Shown in pieces: positions 17,095-25,719 of a DNA stretch of 47,253 nt. The notes below the pieces were generated by a model, which did no database searches, was not told where the DNA came from, and saw nothing but the letters and a program-made list of their open reading frames with translations. How positions within the stretch are numbered: the first letter of the stretch is position 1; every line of letters starts with the position of its first letter. The DNA is taken from assembly GCA_003168255.1 (NCBI GenBank), contig PMSU01000064.1:19309-66561 (forward strand), read 5' to 3'. The position numbers were made by a program, and so were the translations under genes. Source of the stretch: Actinomycetota bacterium. Its GTDB lineage: Bacteria > Actinomycetota > Actinomycetes > Streptosporangiales > Streptosporangiaceae.

Positions 17095-17226
17095 CGCGAT
17101 CCTCCTGAACGATTCCAGCGGCCCTGCGCCGCCGGCCTGACTCGTGCGCAGCCGGCGACTCCGCGCCGCCGGCCTGAAGCCAGAGTCGCCCACCGGGGCG
17201 GGACCGCAGGGACCCGAAGGGCGTTC

Positions 17227-17265
17227 TGTGGATAACGGCCACACCGAGGCCGAATCTGTGGACAG
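17227..17265. promoter_or_regulatory. pair of DnaA-box-like sites upstream of ssb
   Basis: The minus strand has a perfect TTATCCACA (17235-17227) and, exactly 30 bp further upstream, CTGTCCACA (17265-17257), one base from the actinobacterial consensus TTGTCCACA. Both point toward the ssb gene, whose ATG is about 130 bp away. Binding by DnaA is inferred. Confidence 0.45.
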
Positions 17266-17340
17266 TCATTTCCTGAGGCGACCCGAGCACGGCATACTCC
17301 CCCACCGCACCCGGCGGGCACCCGCATACCCAGCGGTCAG

Positions 17341-17404
17341 GCCGCCACGAGCTCGGTCGGCTCGGCGATCACGCCGCCACGAGCTCGGTCGGCTCGGCGA
17401 TCAC
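17341..17404. repeat. 32-bp tandem duplication at the 3' end of the protease gene
   Basis: Two identical 32-bp copies (17341-17372 and 17373-17404). The copy at 17373-17404 encodes the protein's last residues (VIAEPTELVAA region). The junction supplies the TGA at 17369-17371, and the second copy is untranslated. Without the duplication the frame would read VAA then TGA, so the protein sequence is unchanged. Confidence 0.9.
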
Positions 17405-18325
17405 GTCAACCAGCGCGCCGTTGCGCATCACCGTGATCGCCAGAGGCTTCCCGATAGCCTCGCCAAACATCAGCCGCTGTAGGTCCTGCGCCTTGCCCAC
17501 CGGGCTCCCAGCGGCCGAAAGCAGCAGGTCACCGGCCCGCAGGCCGGCCCGGTCGGCTGGCTCGCCCGCCATCACCTGCGCCACCCGCAGCCCGTTTACC
17601 CGGCCCGTCCGCTCCCGCAGCCAGGACGGCAGCGGCGCCGGTACCGTCACGACGCCCAGGTAGGCGCGCCGCACCCGCCCGTCGGCCATCAGCGACGAGA
17701 TGATCCGCCGGGTGGTCGAGTTGACCGGAACGGCCAGCCCGAGCCCGATCCCGGCCACCGCCGTGTTGATGCCAACCACCCGGGCGCTCGCGTCGGCGAG
17801 CGCCCCGCCGGAGTTCCCCGGGTTGAGCGCCGCGTCCGTCTGGATCACGTCCTCCACCAGGCGGGCAACCGCGCCCCGGCCGTCCCGGGTCGGCAGCGAA
17901 CGGCCGAGCGCGCTGACCACTCCGGCCGTCACCGAGCCCGCCAGCCCCAGCGGGTTGCCCACCGCGACCACCAGCTGCCCGACCACCAGCTGGTCAGCCT
18001 CGCCGAGCTCAGCCGGCGGCGGCGTGTCGCCCGCGGCCCTGAGCACGGCCAGGTCCGACAGCGGATCGCTGCCCACGACGCGGAACGGCGCACTGGTCCC
18101 GTCGGCGAACAGCGCCGTCCCGCCCTGGGCCCGGCCGACCACATGGGCGTTGGTCAGCAGGAACCCGTCCCCGGTGTACACGACGGCGGAGCCGAGGCTC
18201 TCCCCAGCCCCGCCGCCGCCGGTCCGCGGCACCCGCAGGCTCGCCACCTTCGGCGTAAGCGCCGCCGCCACCCCGGCCACGACCTGGGAGTAGGCATCAA
18301 GGGGAGACTCAGCCGCCATGTCCAT
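17369..18325 (-). CDS. HtrA-like trypsin/PDZ serine protease without signal peptide
   Basis: A 318-residue S1C-type protease. The catalytic triad is His61 (LTNAHVVG), Asp91 (DPLSDLAVL) and Ser172 (LNPGNSGGAL), and a single PDZ domain at about 225-305 contains AGLRAGDLLLSAAG. Secreted or membrane-anchored HtrA proteins start with a signal or transmembrane segment. This one starts MDMAAESPLDAYSQVV with none visible, so it is predicted to be cytoplasmic unless the true start lies elsewhere. Either of two ATGs two codons apart could be used, with GGAGG just upstream. AT-rich DNA at 18340-18362 is a probable promoter. It lies downstream of the FUSC gene by 145 bp. Confidence 0.9.
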   Translation of the reverse strand: MDMAAESPLDAYSQVVAGVAAALTPKVASLRVPRTGGGGAGESLGSAVVYTGDGFLLTNAHVVGRAQGGTALFADGTSAPFRVVGSDPLSDLAVLRAAGDTPPPAELGEADQLVVGQLVVAVGNPLGLAGSVTAGVVSALGRSLPTRDGRGAVARLVEDVIQTDAALNPGNSGGALADASARVVGINTAVAGIGLGLAVPVNSTTRRIISSLMADGRVRRAYLGVVTVPAPLPSWLRERTGRVNGLRVAQVMAGEPADRAGLRAGDLLLSAAGSPVGKAQDLQRLMFGEAIGKPLAITVMRNGALVDVIAEPTELVAA

Positions 18326-18470
18326 TCCGCCTCCAGCTGCAACGTTAATTACAACATTACGACCGAACGGCTGCGAGTGGCGAGTGCTTCCTTACCGTGT
18401 TACGCCGACGGCGAAAACCTGGGTGCGGCTCCGCCGGATCGAGCGCTTGCCGGGCTGAGCGGCGGCACCG

Positions 18471-20744
18471 CTATCGCCACCAGGGGATGCGCCGCAGCTC
18501 TGCCACATGCAGGGCGGGCTCGGTTACCACGCCAGCATGCTGGCCAAGATGACGCAGGTGCTCGCGGACCCAGAGCGTGTGCGGATGGTGGTGCACCGGA
18601 CCGGCGCCGTCGCTGCTTCCGTCGGCTGCCGCGTCAAATCCGCTGAGCACCGGGACCTCGGTGGGGGCCGGCTCCCCGTGGCCGGGCCGCCCGACCTGGA
18701 CGGCGATGCGCTCGTAGAAGTCGGTCAGCTCCGCCGCCAGATTCCGCAGCGCGACGCGCACCGCATCCACGTGCTCGGGCGCGTCAGGGTACGTCGACGC
18801 GCCCTGGCCGCGAAGGCTGGCCAGTGAATGCGCGGTGAGCCTGAGCCGCATGCTGGCCATCACCAGGCCCCATAGATCATCTTTCGCTACCCGCTTGGTT
18901 CCCTGCTCGGCCAGGTACCCGCGCAGCGCGTCGTCCAGCCGGATTCCCGCCGTGACGGCCGCGATCGCCGTGTCGGGCGCCTTCCCGCGCAGGCCGAGCG
19001 CCCAGTCCACCGCCTGGGTCAGGTATGCACCGCCGCGGCGGTAGGCGTCGGCGAGGTCGTCGCCGACCACCGTGGCCGCGCCGCGCGGCCAGAACGCGAT
19101 CCCCACCACCAGGCTCACCGCGCAGCCGATGGCGACATCCTGCACCCGCAGCAGGCCTACCTGCCAGCCGGCCGGGACAAGCAGGTTGAACAGCACCACG
19201 ACGGTGACCGTGAAGGCCGCCTGGCCGACGGCGAAGGGCGCCGTGCCCGGCGCATAGGAGGCGACCAGGACAGCGATCGGCAGCACGACCCACAAGGCAG
19301 TCGCTCCGGTGCCGATGGCGAGCAGGAGCGCGGCACCGACCACGAACCCCAGAGCAGTGCCCGCCAGCCCCCGTGCCGCCGTGGATCCCGTGGCGGCCGC
19401 GCTCGTGCGCAGTACCGACAGCGCGCCGAGTACCACCCAGAAGCCGTGCTGTACGCCGCTGAGGTCGGCCACGGCTACCGCCGCGGCGAGCCCCATGGCA
19501 CCGCGCAGGCTGTTGCGGACCCATACCGAGCGCAGGCTCGCGTGCTGGACGCCGACGCCGACGGCGCTGGCCAGCGCGCCGCGCCTGTGCTCGGCTGGCG
19601 AATCGTCCTCCCGCCCGCCGTACCAGCCGCGGCGCTGGACGGCAATGATCTGGGGGGAGGCCCGCCGGGTGGCGATCAGGGTATCCGCGGCGATCGTGCG
19701 CGTCGCGACGGCGATCGCCTGCGCGTGGAAGGCAAGCTCGGCGCATGCCCGGACGCTGGCCTCGTCGCCGGACAGCTCCCGCAGATGGGCGGTGCTGGCA
19801 GCACGAGCGCGTTCGAGCCGGTCGATGTCCGGCCCGCCGTCCTGGCCCGCTAGCAGCGCGGCCGCGCCCCGCAGCACGCCGACGGTGACGGTCAGCAGGT
19901 CGCGATCGGCCTGCGCCGCGTGGCTCAGATCCAGATGCCCGTCCAGGGCGTCGCTGACCAGAGCGGTACACCACTCAAGCAGCTGAACGACATTGGCCAG
20001 CCCCTGGTCGGCAGTGGCCAGTCCGGTCGGCCGGTAGGGCGCGGCGGCGAACAAGGTCATCAGCTCGTACTTGGCCGCTATGGACGCCGCCAGCTGGGCG
20101 GGCGTCGCCTCGCCGCGCACCGCAGCCTCAAGGTGGACGGCCAGCGCGGTCGCCGAGGCGGCGGCGGCCGCCCGCAGCCTGTCTCCCGGCGATCTCGGGG
20201 ATAGCAGCAGGACTGCCGCTGCGCTCACGACCGATGCCAGCCACCAGCCCGCGAGACGGGACGGGACAGTGCTCAGCCCGCCCGCCGAGGCAACGGGGAG
20301 CACATAGACAAGCAGGGCAGCGGTGACGCCGGAAGCGGCATTGGGCCCGGCCACCCCCGCGAAGAAAATGCCGAACGCCACCGGGATGGTGACGATCGCG
20401 GCCAGCCATGCGGTCCCGCTGACCGCGGTGCCGATCGTCAGAACGACGCTGCCGACCAAGGCCAGCCCGAGATGCGCGATCAGCTTGTCGCGCCGGGTTC
20501 CGCCGAACGTGGCCAGCACCAGAGAGGCGAATCCGCCGAACACGGCGAACAGCGCCATCTGTAGGTTGCCGAAGACCTCGAAGGTCAGCGCGAACAGGCC
20601 GGGCACGACGAGTGTCGCCCGCAGCGCCCGCATCGCGGCCGGCACCGACCACGTCGGCCGCAAGGAGGAGAGGCCGGCCAGCGCCAGAGGTAGCCGGGCC
20701 CGAAGTCGACCAGGGTGAACAGCGGTTACGCCCGAATCGGCCAC
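18471..20744 (-). CDS. FUSC-family membrane protein (aromatic acid exporter-like)
   Basis: A 757-residue integral membrane protein with two blocks of about five to six hydrophobic helices (about 40-185 and 405-535), each followed by a helical soluble domain. This is the duplicated layout of the FUSC/YccS/AaeB group, members of which export aromatic carboxylic acids such as fusaric or p-hydroxybenzoic acid. The second block has LRGAMGLAAAVAVADLSG and FWVVLGALSVLRTSA, which match the FUSC_2 pattern. The likely GTG start at 20744 is 28 bp from the stop of dynB, so the gene probably belongs to the dynA-dynB transcript. Substrate unknown. Confidence 0.85.
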   Translation of the reverse strand: MADSGVTAVHPGRLRARLPLALAGLSSLRPTWSVPAAMRALRATLVVPGLFALTFEVFGNLQMALFAVFGGFASLVLATFGGTRRDKLIAHLGLALVGSVVLTIGTAVSGTAWLAAIVTIPVAFGIFFAGVAGPNAASGVTAALLVYVLPVASAGGLSTVPSRLAGWWLASVVSAAAVLLLSPRSPGDRLRAAAAASATALAVHLEAAVRGEATPAQLAASIAAKYELMTLFAAAPYRPTGLATADQGLANVVQLLEWCTALVSDALDGHLDLSHAAQADRDLLTVTVGVLRGAAALLAGQDGGPDIDRLERARAASTAHLRELSGDEASVRACAELAFHAQAIAVATRTIAADTLIATRRASPQIIAVQRRGWYGGREDDSPAEHRRGALASAVGVGVQHASLRSVWVRNSLRGAMGLAAAVAVADLSGVQHGFWVVLGALSVLRTSAAATGSTAARGLAGTALGFVVGAALLLAIGTGATALWVVLPIAVLVASYAPGTAPFAVGQAAFTVTVVVLFNLLVPAGWQVGLLRVQDVAIGCAVSLVVGIAFWPRGAATVVGDDLADAYRRGGAYLTQAVDWALGLRGKAPDTAIAAVTAGIRLDDALRGYLAEQGTKRVAKDDLWGLVMASMRLRLTAHSLASLRGQGASTYPDAPEHVDAVRVALRNLAAELTDFYERIAVQVGRPGHGEPAPTEVPVLSGFDAAADGSSDGAGPVHHHPHTLWVREHLRHLGQHAGVVTEPALHVAELRRIPWWR

Positions 20745-20772
20745 CAGGACAGTTTAGGGCCGATCGCTTATA

Positions 20773-22476
20773 TCAGCCGTGACCGCGGGCGGTCTTCAGC
20801 TCGTCGCGGAACCGGTCGTACTCGGACAACTCCTGCTCGACCGGGATCAGCACAAGCTCCCGCGCGACCGTGTCGATGCGGGACCGCATGCTCTGCCCCA
20901 CCCGCACCCGCTCCTTGTCGGCGGCCAGCGTGACCACGTTCATGCAGCCAGCCGAGGTCAGCCAGCCGAGCAACAGCATCGCCACGATCACCGCGGCGAC
21001 CCACGGCAGCAGGGTCAACTGGTCGAGCAGCGGCGATGTCATCTGGCGGTCCACGTGGAACTCACCGAACGCCACGATCGCGCCCATCCACGCGATGCCG
21101 GCCAGCACCGCGGCGATCAGCCCCCATTGCCAGACCCGGACCAGCCGCCACCAGGCAGGCACGTCACCGTCGGTCGGCAGGGATTCCACGATCGCCGTCC
21201 CGAGCGCGCCCGGTATCGCGTCTGCCCGGGACCTGGCCGCCGAGTACACGGTGCTCGACCACGGCACGGGCAGCCGCGCGCCGACATCGGACCCGAGGGC
21301 GGTGAGCGCATTATCGATCTCGGCCGGCTGCGCGTCCGCGGTGCCCGCCGCCAGGCTGCGAAGCTGGCCGGCGATGTTCCACAGCCCGCCCTTCCTGGCC
21401 CGGTTACGGCCGGGCAGGCGGCCGGCCAGTGACGCGATAGGCCAGCCGACGTACTCCCCCGCCCGAAGCTGGCGCGCGCCCTGGAGTGCTTCGCCGGCCG
21501 CGGCCATCCCCGCGCCATGGGCGAACGCGTCCGTCAGGGCCGTCGCGGCGCGCTCCGGGACGACGGCCGCGCCCTGGCCGGCGTACGCCTCGAACTGGCC
21601 GACCAGGGTGTCCACGTCGGCCTCGATCCGCTCACCTGCCGCCCGCCGCGCCGTCACCGTCTCGATGAGCACCTTCCTCAGCTCGTCGATGCCGGTGCCG
21701 GCGGTCGCGGAGGTAAGCAGCACCCGCGCCTCATGCAAGCCCTCGGAGTCGAGCAGCCTGCGCAGGTCGGTCAGGCAGTCCTCGGCCTGCTCGGGACTGA
21801 GCCGGTCGGACTGGTTGAGCAGGACGGTGGTGACCGCGGAATGGGCCGCGAGCCGCACCAGGTAACGGGTGTGCACGGCCGCGTCCGCGTACTTCTGCGG
21901 GTCAAGCACCCAGATCATCAGGTCCGCGAGGCCGACCATACGGTCCACCTCGTGTGACGCGCCCGCCGTCACCGAGTCATGGTCGGGAAGGTCGAGCAGC
22001 AGCAGGCCGGTCAGGTTTTCCTCGCCCTGGCCCAGGGCGCTTGCCCGGGCGTAGCGATGCCGCCGCTGGATCCCGAGCCAGTCGAGCAGCGGCCCGGCCC
22101 CTGCCATCCCCCAGACGCAGGCGTGCGGCTCGCTGGTCGTCGGCCTGGTCACCCCCACCGGAGAGAAGTCCGCGCCGGCGAGCGCGTTGAAGACCGAAGA
22201 TTTCCCGCTCCCGGTGCCGCCGGCGAGCGTGACGACGGTATGGGCACCGGAGAGCCGCAGCCGTTCCCCGGCCCGTCCGAGCAGATCAGCCGATTCCTCG
22301 AGCAGCTCACGGTCGAACCCGCCCGATCCGCTCCGCGCCGAGCCGATCTGGACCAGCCTGGCAAGCGCGTTCAGCCTGCCGGGCAGGCTCGGCACCCCGC
22401 GCCTGCCCGGGTCCGTGGCGCCCACGAGATCGTCGAGGCCACGCTGGCCTACCGCGGCATCCAGGGACTCGGTCAT
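20773..22476 (-). CDS. dynB: dynamin-like GTPase, DynB-type membrane protein
   Basis: A 567-residue large GTPase. G1/Walker A is GGTGSGKSS (86-94), G3 LLLLDLPDHDS and G4 LLNQSDRLS, all intact. Two hydrophobic helices near the C-terminus (about 435-460 and 480-502; GLIAAVLAGIAWMGAIVAF and VAAVIVAMLLLGWL) anchor it in the membrane. In Streptomyces, DynB is the membrane partner of DynA and the pair stabilises FtsZ rings during sporulation septation. The ATG at 22476 overlaps the upstream gene's stop (ATGA); the frame is open for a further 124 codons upstream only as a shadow of that gene. FUSC follows after 28 bp. The dynB assignment rests on architecture and gene pairing. Confidence 0.85.
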   Translation of the reverse strand: MTESLDAAVGQRGLDDLVGATDPGRRGVPSLPGRLNALARLVQIGSARSGSGGFDRELLEESADLLGRAGERLRLSGAHTVVTLAGGTGSGKSSVFNALAGADFSPVGVTRPTTSEPHACVWGMAGAGPLLDWLGIQRRHRYARASALGQGEENLTGLLLLDLPDHDSVTAGASHEVDRMVGLADLMIWVLDPQKYADAAVHTRYLVRLAAHSAVTTVLLNQSDRLSPEQAEDCLTDLRRLLDSEGLHEARVLLTSATAGTGIDELRKVLIETVTARRAAGERIEADVDTLVGQFEAYAGQGAAVVPERAATALTDAFAHGAGMAAAGEALQGARQLRAGEYVGWPIASLAGRLPGRNRARKGGLWNIAGQLRSLAAGTADAQPAEIDNALTALGSDVGARLPVPWSSTVYSAARSRADAIPGALGTAIVESLPTDGDVPAWWRLVRVWQWGLIAAVLAGIAWMGAIVAFGEFHVDRQMTSPLLDQLTLLPWVAAVIVAMLLLGWLTSAGCMNVVTLAADKERVRVGQSMRSRIDTVARELVLIPVEQELSEYDRFRDELKTARGHG

Positions 22477-24413
22477 CTGACGACCTCGAGCGAGTACGTG
22501 GCCTGGTAGAGCTGCACCGCCGCGGCCTCGTCCGGGACACCTTCGACATCGATGAGCTCGGCGAAGCGGAGCATCTCCTCGTCGAATAGCAGCCGGACTC
22601 TCTCCCGGAGATCCGCGCGTGCCTTCGCCTCGATGTCCCGGAGCGGCCCGGGGCCGAAAAGCGAGCTGAGCAGCTCCTGCGCGGCCGCGCTGGTGCCCTC
22701 GGCAGCCGCGACATCGCCCGCGCCGAAGCCGAGCAGGCCGATGATCACGACCAGGGCCAGGGACTCGTCGTCGAATGAGACAACCCGGGCGATGGATCGC
22801 TTGGTCACGTTCTCGGCCTGCACGAGGTGCATCACGTGATCTTGCCACGAGCTGATCGCCTGGGCGGCTCGCCTGGGCAGATCCGGCGCGGACCGGCTCA
22901 GCGCCATCGCGCCGGGGAGCTGCACTGGCTGCTCGTCGGCACCGGTCGGCGAGTCGGCGTCATCTCCGGACGGAGCGCCGGTGTCATGGCCGGGCGGCGA
23001 GAGCGCCGGATCCCCGGTCATCGAGACCGCCGAATCCGCGAACGGGGAGTCATCATCGTCGAACGGCGAGCGCCCGTCGTGTGGGATTGACCGGCGCTGC
23101 ATCGCGCGCACCCGGGCCTGGGCCGGCATCTGGTCGAGCAGCGCGGCGCCGGCTGGATGGTCACGCCAGCGCGTGACCGCCTCTTCCGCGGCGCGGTCGC
23201 CGATGGACACGATGAGCGATTCGAGACCGGCGCCCATGGCCGCCTTCAGTACCTGCGCGCGGGATGAGATCCGCCGCTTGCGCGGGCGGCTCGCGGAGCC
23301 ACCGCGACGACGCGACTGGAGGGTGCGCAGCAGGTCGCCGGTGCCGGCGAAGTCCTGCCACCGGGCCAGCGTTTCGCCGCGAAGCAGCGAGCCGTTCCTT
23401 GTCCCCTCGTCTATCTCGGCCAGGGCAGTGGTGTAGCACCCCTCGATCACCTGCCGCAACTGGACCCGCAGGGTCAGCTGGATCGCCAGGTGAGAGGCGA
23501 GCTCGGGCACCCTGGTGCGGAACGTATCGAGCACGCCGGACATGGTCTGGGTGAGCACGGCGACCCTGCGGTCCTCACGCAGGGCCGTGTCCTGAAGCCA
23601 GTCCCTGATCGGCCCGTACATCGCGAGCGGCAGCATGCCGTCGGTAATGATGGTCTCAGGGATCACGAAGCGGTCCGCCTCGCCCAGGCCGTTGGCCTCC
23701 AGCATGGCGGTGAAGTGCGCGGTGAGCTCGGCCCTTGCCCGCGGCGGCACCCGGGACAGCACGATGCCCAGCGCGGCGTCACGCTGCTTGGCATAGCGCA
23801 GCAATTCCCAGACGGGAGCATCGGCGTACCTGCTCGCCGTGGTCACGAACAGCCACAGGTCCGAAGCGTCAAGGAACTGATGCGCGAATTCGTGGTGGGC
23901 CTGGACCACGGAGTCGATGTCCGGCGTGTCAAGCAGGGCCACTCCCTTGGGCATGCCCTCGCTCTCGGCCAGCACAAGCAGGCCATCGCGGCCCGGCATG
24001 GCCAGGCCCTGCTGCCGTACCCGGGGCAGGGTAGGCAGGAACACGTTCTCCGCGAACCAGTCGACGTCGTCGGGGTGGCAGGCGAGCACCGGGCTGTTGG
24101 TGGTGGGCCTGCGGATGCCCGTCTGGCTGACCCGGGCACCGACGATGCTGTTCACCAGTGTCGACTTGCCGGCTCCGGTGGAACCGACCAGGGCCACCAG
24201 CACCGGGGCGGCGGACTGGCGGATCCGCGGCAGCAGGTAGTCATCGATCTGGGTCAGCAGCTTTCGCCGCTGCGCCCTAGCCTGCGCCACGCCCGGCGCC
24301 TCGAGCAGCAGCGGCGCATCCACGATCCGGTGCCGCAGCGCGAGCAGGGCGGACTCAAGCTGCCGCGCGTCTACCCGCGCGTGCGGCTCCACGCCCCGCC
24401 CCTCGCTCATCAC
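22473..24413 (-). CDS. dynA: dynamin-like GTPase, DynA-type
   Basis: A 646-residue dynamin-superfamily protein with Walker A GSTGAGKST at 77-85, the switch TTNSP at about 105 and G3 ALLDTPDIDS. At the usual G4 position it reads GIVLSRVPPRA, so the N/TKxD base-recognition motif is not obvious. A long helical middle part is followed by an acidic, disordered stretch (about 440-500, with DDDDSPFAD) and a terminal part containing a short hydrophobic patch (LALVVIIGLLGFGAGD). It forms a translationally coupled pair (ATGA) with the downstream membrane GTPase, as dynA-dynB do in Streptomyces, where they act at sporulation septa. It starts 29 bp after cysG, so it may also be read through from the cobalamin/sirohaem genes. 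Confidence 0.85.
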   Translation of the reverse strand: MMSEGRGVEPHARVDARQLESALLALRHRIVDAPLLLEAPGVAQARAQRRKLLTQIDDYLLPRIRQSAAPVLVALVGSTGAGKSTLVNSIVGARVSQTGIRRPTTNSPVLACHPDDVDWFAENVFLPTLPRVRQQGLAMPGRDGLLVLAESEGMPKGVALLDTPDIDSVVQAHHEFAHQFLDASDLWLFVTTASRYADAPVWELLRYAKQRDAALGIVLSRVPPRARAELTAHFTAMLEANGLGEADRFVIPETIITDGMLPLAMYGPIRDWLQDTALREDRRVAVLTQTMSGVLDTFRTRVPELASHLAIQLTLRVQLRQVIEGCYTTALAEIDEGTRNGSLLRGETLARWQDFAGTGDLLRTLQSRRRGGSASRPRKRRISSRAQVLKAAMGAGLESLIVSIGDRAAEEAVTRWRDHPAGAALLDQMPAQARVRAMQRRSIPHDGRSPFDDDDSPFADSAVSMTGDPALSPPGHDTGAPSGDDADSPTGADEQPVQLPGAMALSRSAPDLPRRAAQAISSWQDHVMHLVQAENVTKRSIARVVSFDDESLALVVIIGLLGFGAGDVAAAEGTSAAAQELLSSLFGPGPLRDIEAKARADLRERVRLLFDEEMLRFAELIDVEGVPDEAAAVQLYQATYSLEVVR

Positions 24414-24426
24414 TGCCTGGCCTTCC

Positions 24427-24442
24427 CGCGGCGCGTGCCGCG
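24427..24442. terminator. short hairpin after cysG stop
   Basis: CGCGGC-GCGT-GCCGCG forms a 6-bp stem with a 4-base loop immediately after the cysG/cobA stop on the minus strand. It has no T-run, and the stem is short. It may only attenuate transcription into dynA. Confidence 0.3.
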
Positions 24443-25702
24443 CTAACCACCAGCCGCGGCCGCCGCCACGGCCCTGCTCAGCTCCGCTGCCTGCGCAGCG
24501 AGCGTGACTACCTCCCCCACGACCACCACCGCGGGCGGCCTGATCCCGGCTGCGGCCGCCTGGCTTGCGACGGTTCGCAGCGTCGCATTAATTGTGCGCT
24601 GCGTGGGCAGAGTACCGTCCGCGATTACCACAACGGGAGTAGCGGGTAGGCGACCATGCCGGATTAGTGCCTCCGCGATGAGCTGGAGCCGTTCGGTGGC
24701 CATGAGCAGCACCAGGGTGCCAGATGACGCGCCGAGCGCGGCCCAGTTCACCATCGACCTCTCATCATCGGGGGGGACGTGCGCGGATACCACGTGGAAT
24801 TCCTGCGCTACGCCGCGGTGGGTAACCGGCACGCCGGCCGCGGCGGGTACGGCGATCGCGCTGGTAACCCCCGGCACGACGGTGACGGGCACGCCCGCGC
24901 GCAGGCAGGCGAGCACCTCCTCGCCGCCCCGGCCGAACACGAAGGGGTCGCCGCCTTTCAACCGTACGACGAACCGGCCGGCCAGGGCGTTCGAGACGAG
25001 GATGGCGTTGATGTGCTCCTGTGCCATCGCCGTGCCGTACGGGATCTTGGCCGCATCGATGACCTCGATGTCCGGCGGCAGCTCGTCAAGCAGTGACTGC
25101 GGGGCGAGCCGGTCGGTCAGCACGACGTCGGCCTCGCCGAGCAGCTGCCTGCCCCGTACGGTGATCAGTCCCGGGTCGCCAGGCCCGCCGCCGACGAGCG
25201 CCACGCCGCGGTGGCGATCGCGGCCGCGGCGCGCCCCCAGAGTCCCGGACCGCAGGCCGCCGATCACCGCGTCCCTGATCCCTGCGCTCCGCCTCGGGTC
25301 GCCGCTGAGCACGCCAACCCGCACCTCGCCGGCCTGGCCAGTCGCGGGAGTCCATGCGGCCGAGGCAGCCGCGTCATCGGCGCGGACACACCAGCACCGT
25401 GCTCGTTCGGCATCTTCGGCTATTGCCGTATTCACGAAGCGATCATCGGTACATGCGCAGATAAGCCAAGCCCCCGCGCCGTCACCGCTGACATACTCCC
25501 GCTGTTGCCAGCCGATCCGCCCGGACGCGACGAGATCCTGGAGCGACGGGCTGATCGTGGGTGAAACGACGTGCACGCGCGCGCCGCAGTCAAGCAGCGT
25601 CGGGATCCGGCGGGCGGCGACGCTGCCACCGCCAATGACAACCACCAGCCGCCGGTGCAGGCGCAGCCCCAGCAGGTACGGCGGCTGGCCGGACAGGTCC
25701 AT
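24443..25702 (-). CDS. cysG: uroporphyrinogen-III C-methyltransferase fused to precorrin-2 dehydrogenase (CysG-type)
   Basis: A 419-residue bifunctional enzyme. The N-terminal part (1-150) is the precorrin-2 dehydrogenase/sirohydrochlorin ferrochelatase-like Rossmann domain, with VVVIGGGSVAARR at about 21-33. The C-terminal part (from about 170) is the SAM-dependent uroporphyrinogen methyltransferase: VGGGPGDPGLITVRG, VLTDRL, LKGGDPFVFGRGGEE and GVTSAIAVPAAAGVPVTHR. It makes precorrin-2, the branch point to sirohaem and cobalamin. ATG at 25702 gives a start matching the family; the frame is open for 57 more codons upstream, but that stretch is the remains of cobT in another frame. AAAGGAG lies about 11 bases upstream of the ATG. 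Confidence 0.93.
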   Translation of the reverse strand: MDLSGQPPYLLGLRLHRRLVVVIGGGSVAARRIPTLLDCGARVHVVSPTISPSLQDLVASGRIGWQQREYVSGDGAGAWLICACTDDRFVNTAIAEDAERARCWCVRADDAAASAAWTPATGQAGEVRVGVLSGDPRRSAGIRDAVIGGLRSGTLGARRGRDRHRGVALVGGGPGDPGLITVRGRQLLGEADVVLTDRLAPQSLLDELPPDIEVIDAAKIPYGTAMAQEHINAILVSNALAGRFVVRLKGGDPFVFGRGGEEVLACLRAGVPVTVVPGVTSAIAVPAAAGVPVTHRGVAQEFHVVSAHVPPDDERSMVNWAALGASSGTLVLLMATERLQLIAEALIRHGRLPATPVVVIADGTLPTQRTINATLRTVASQAAAAGIRPPAVVVVGEVVTLAAQAAELSRAVAAAAAGG

Positions 25703-25719
25703 CGACGTGCGCGCTCCTT

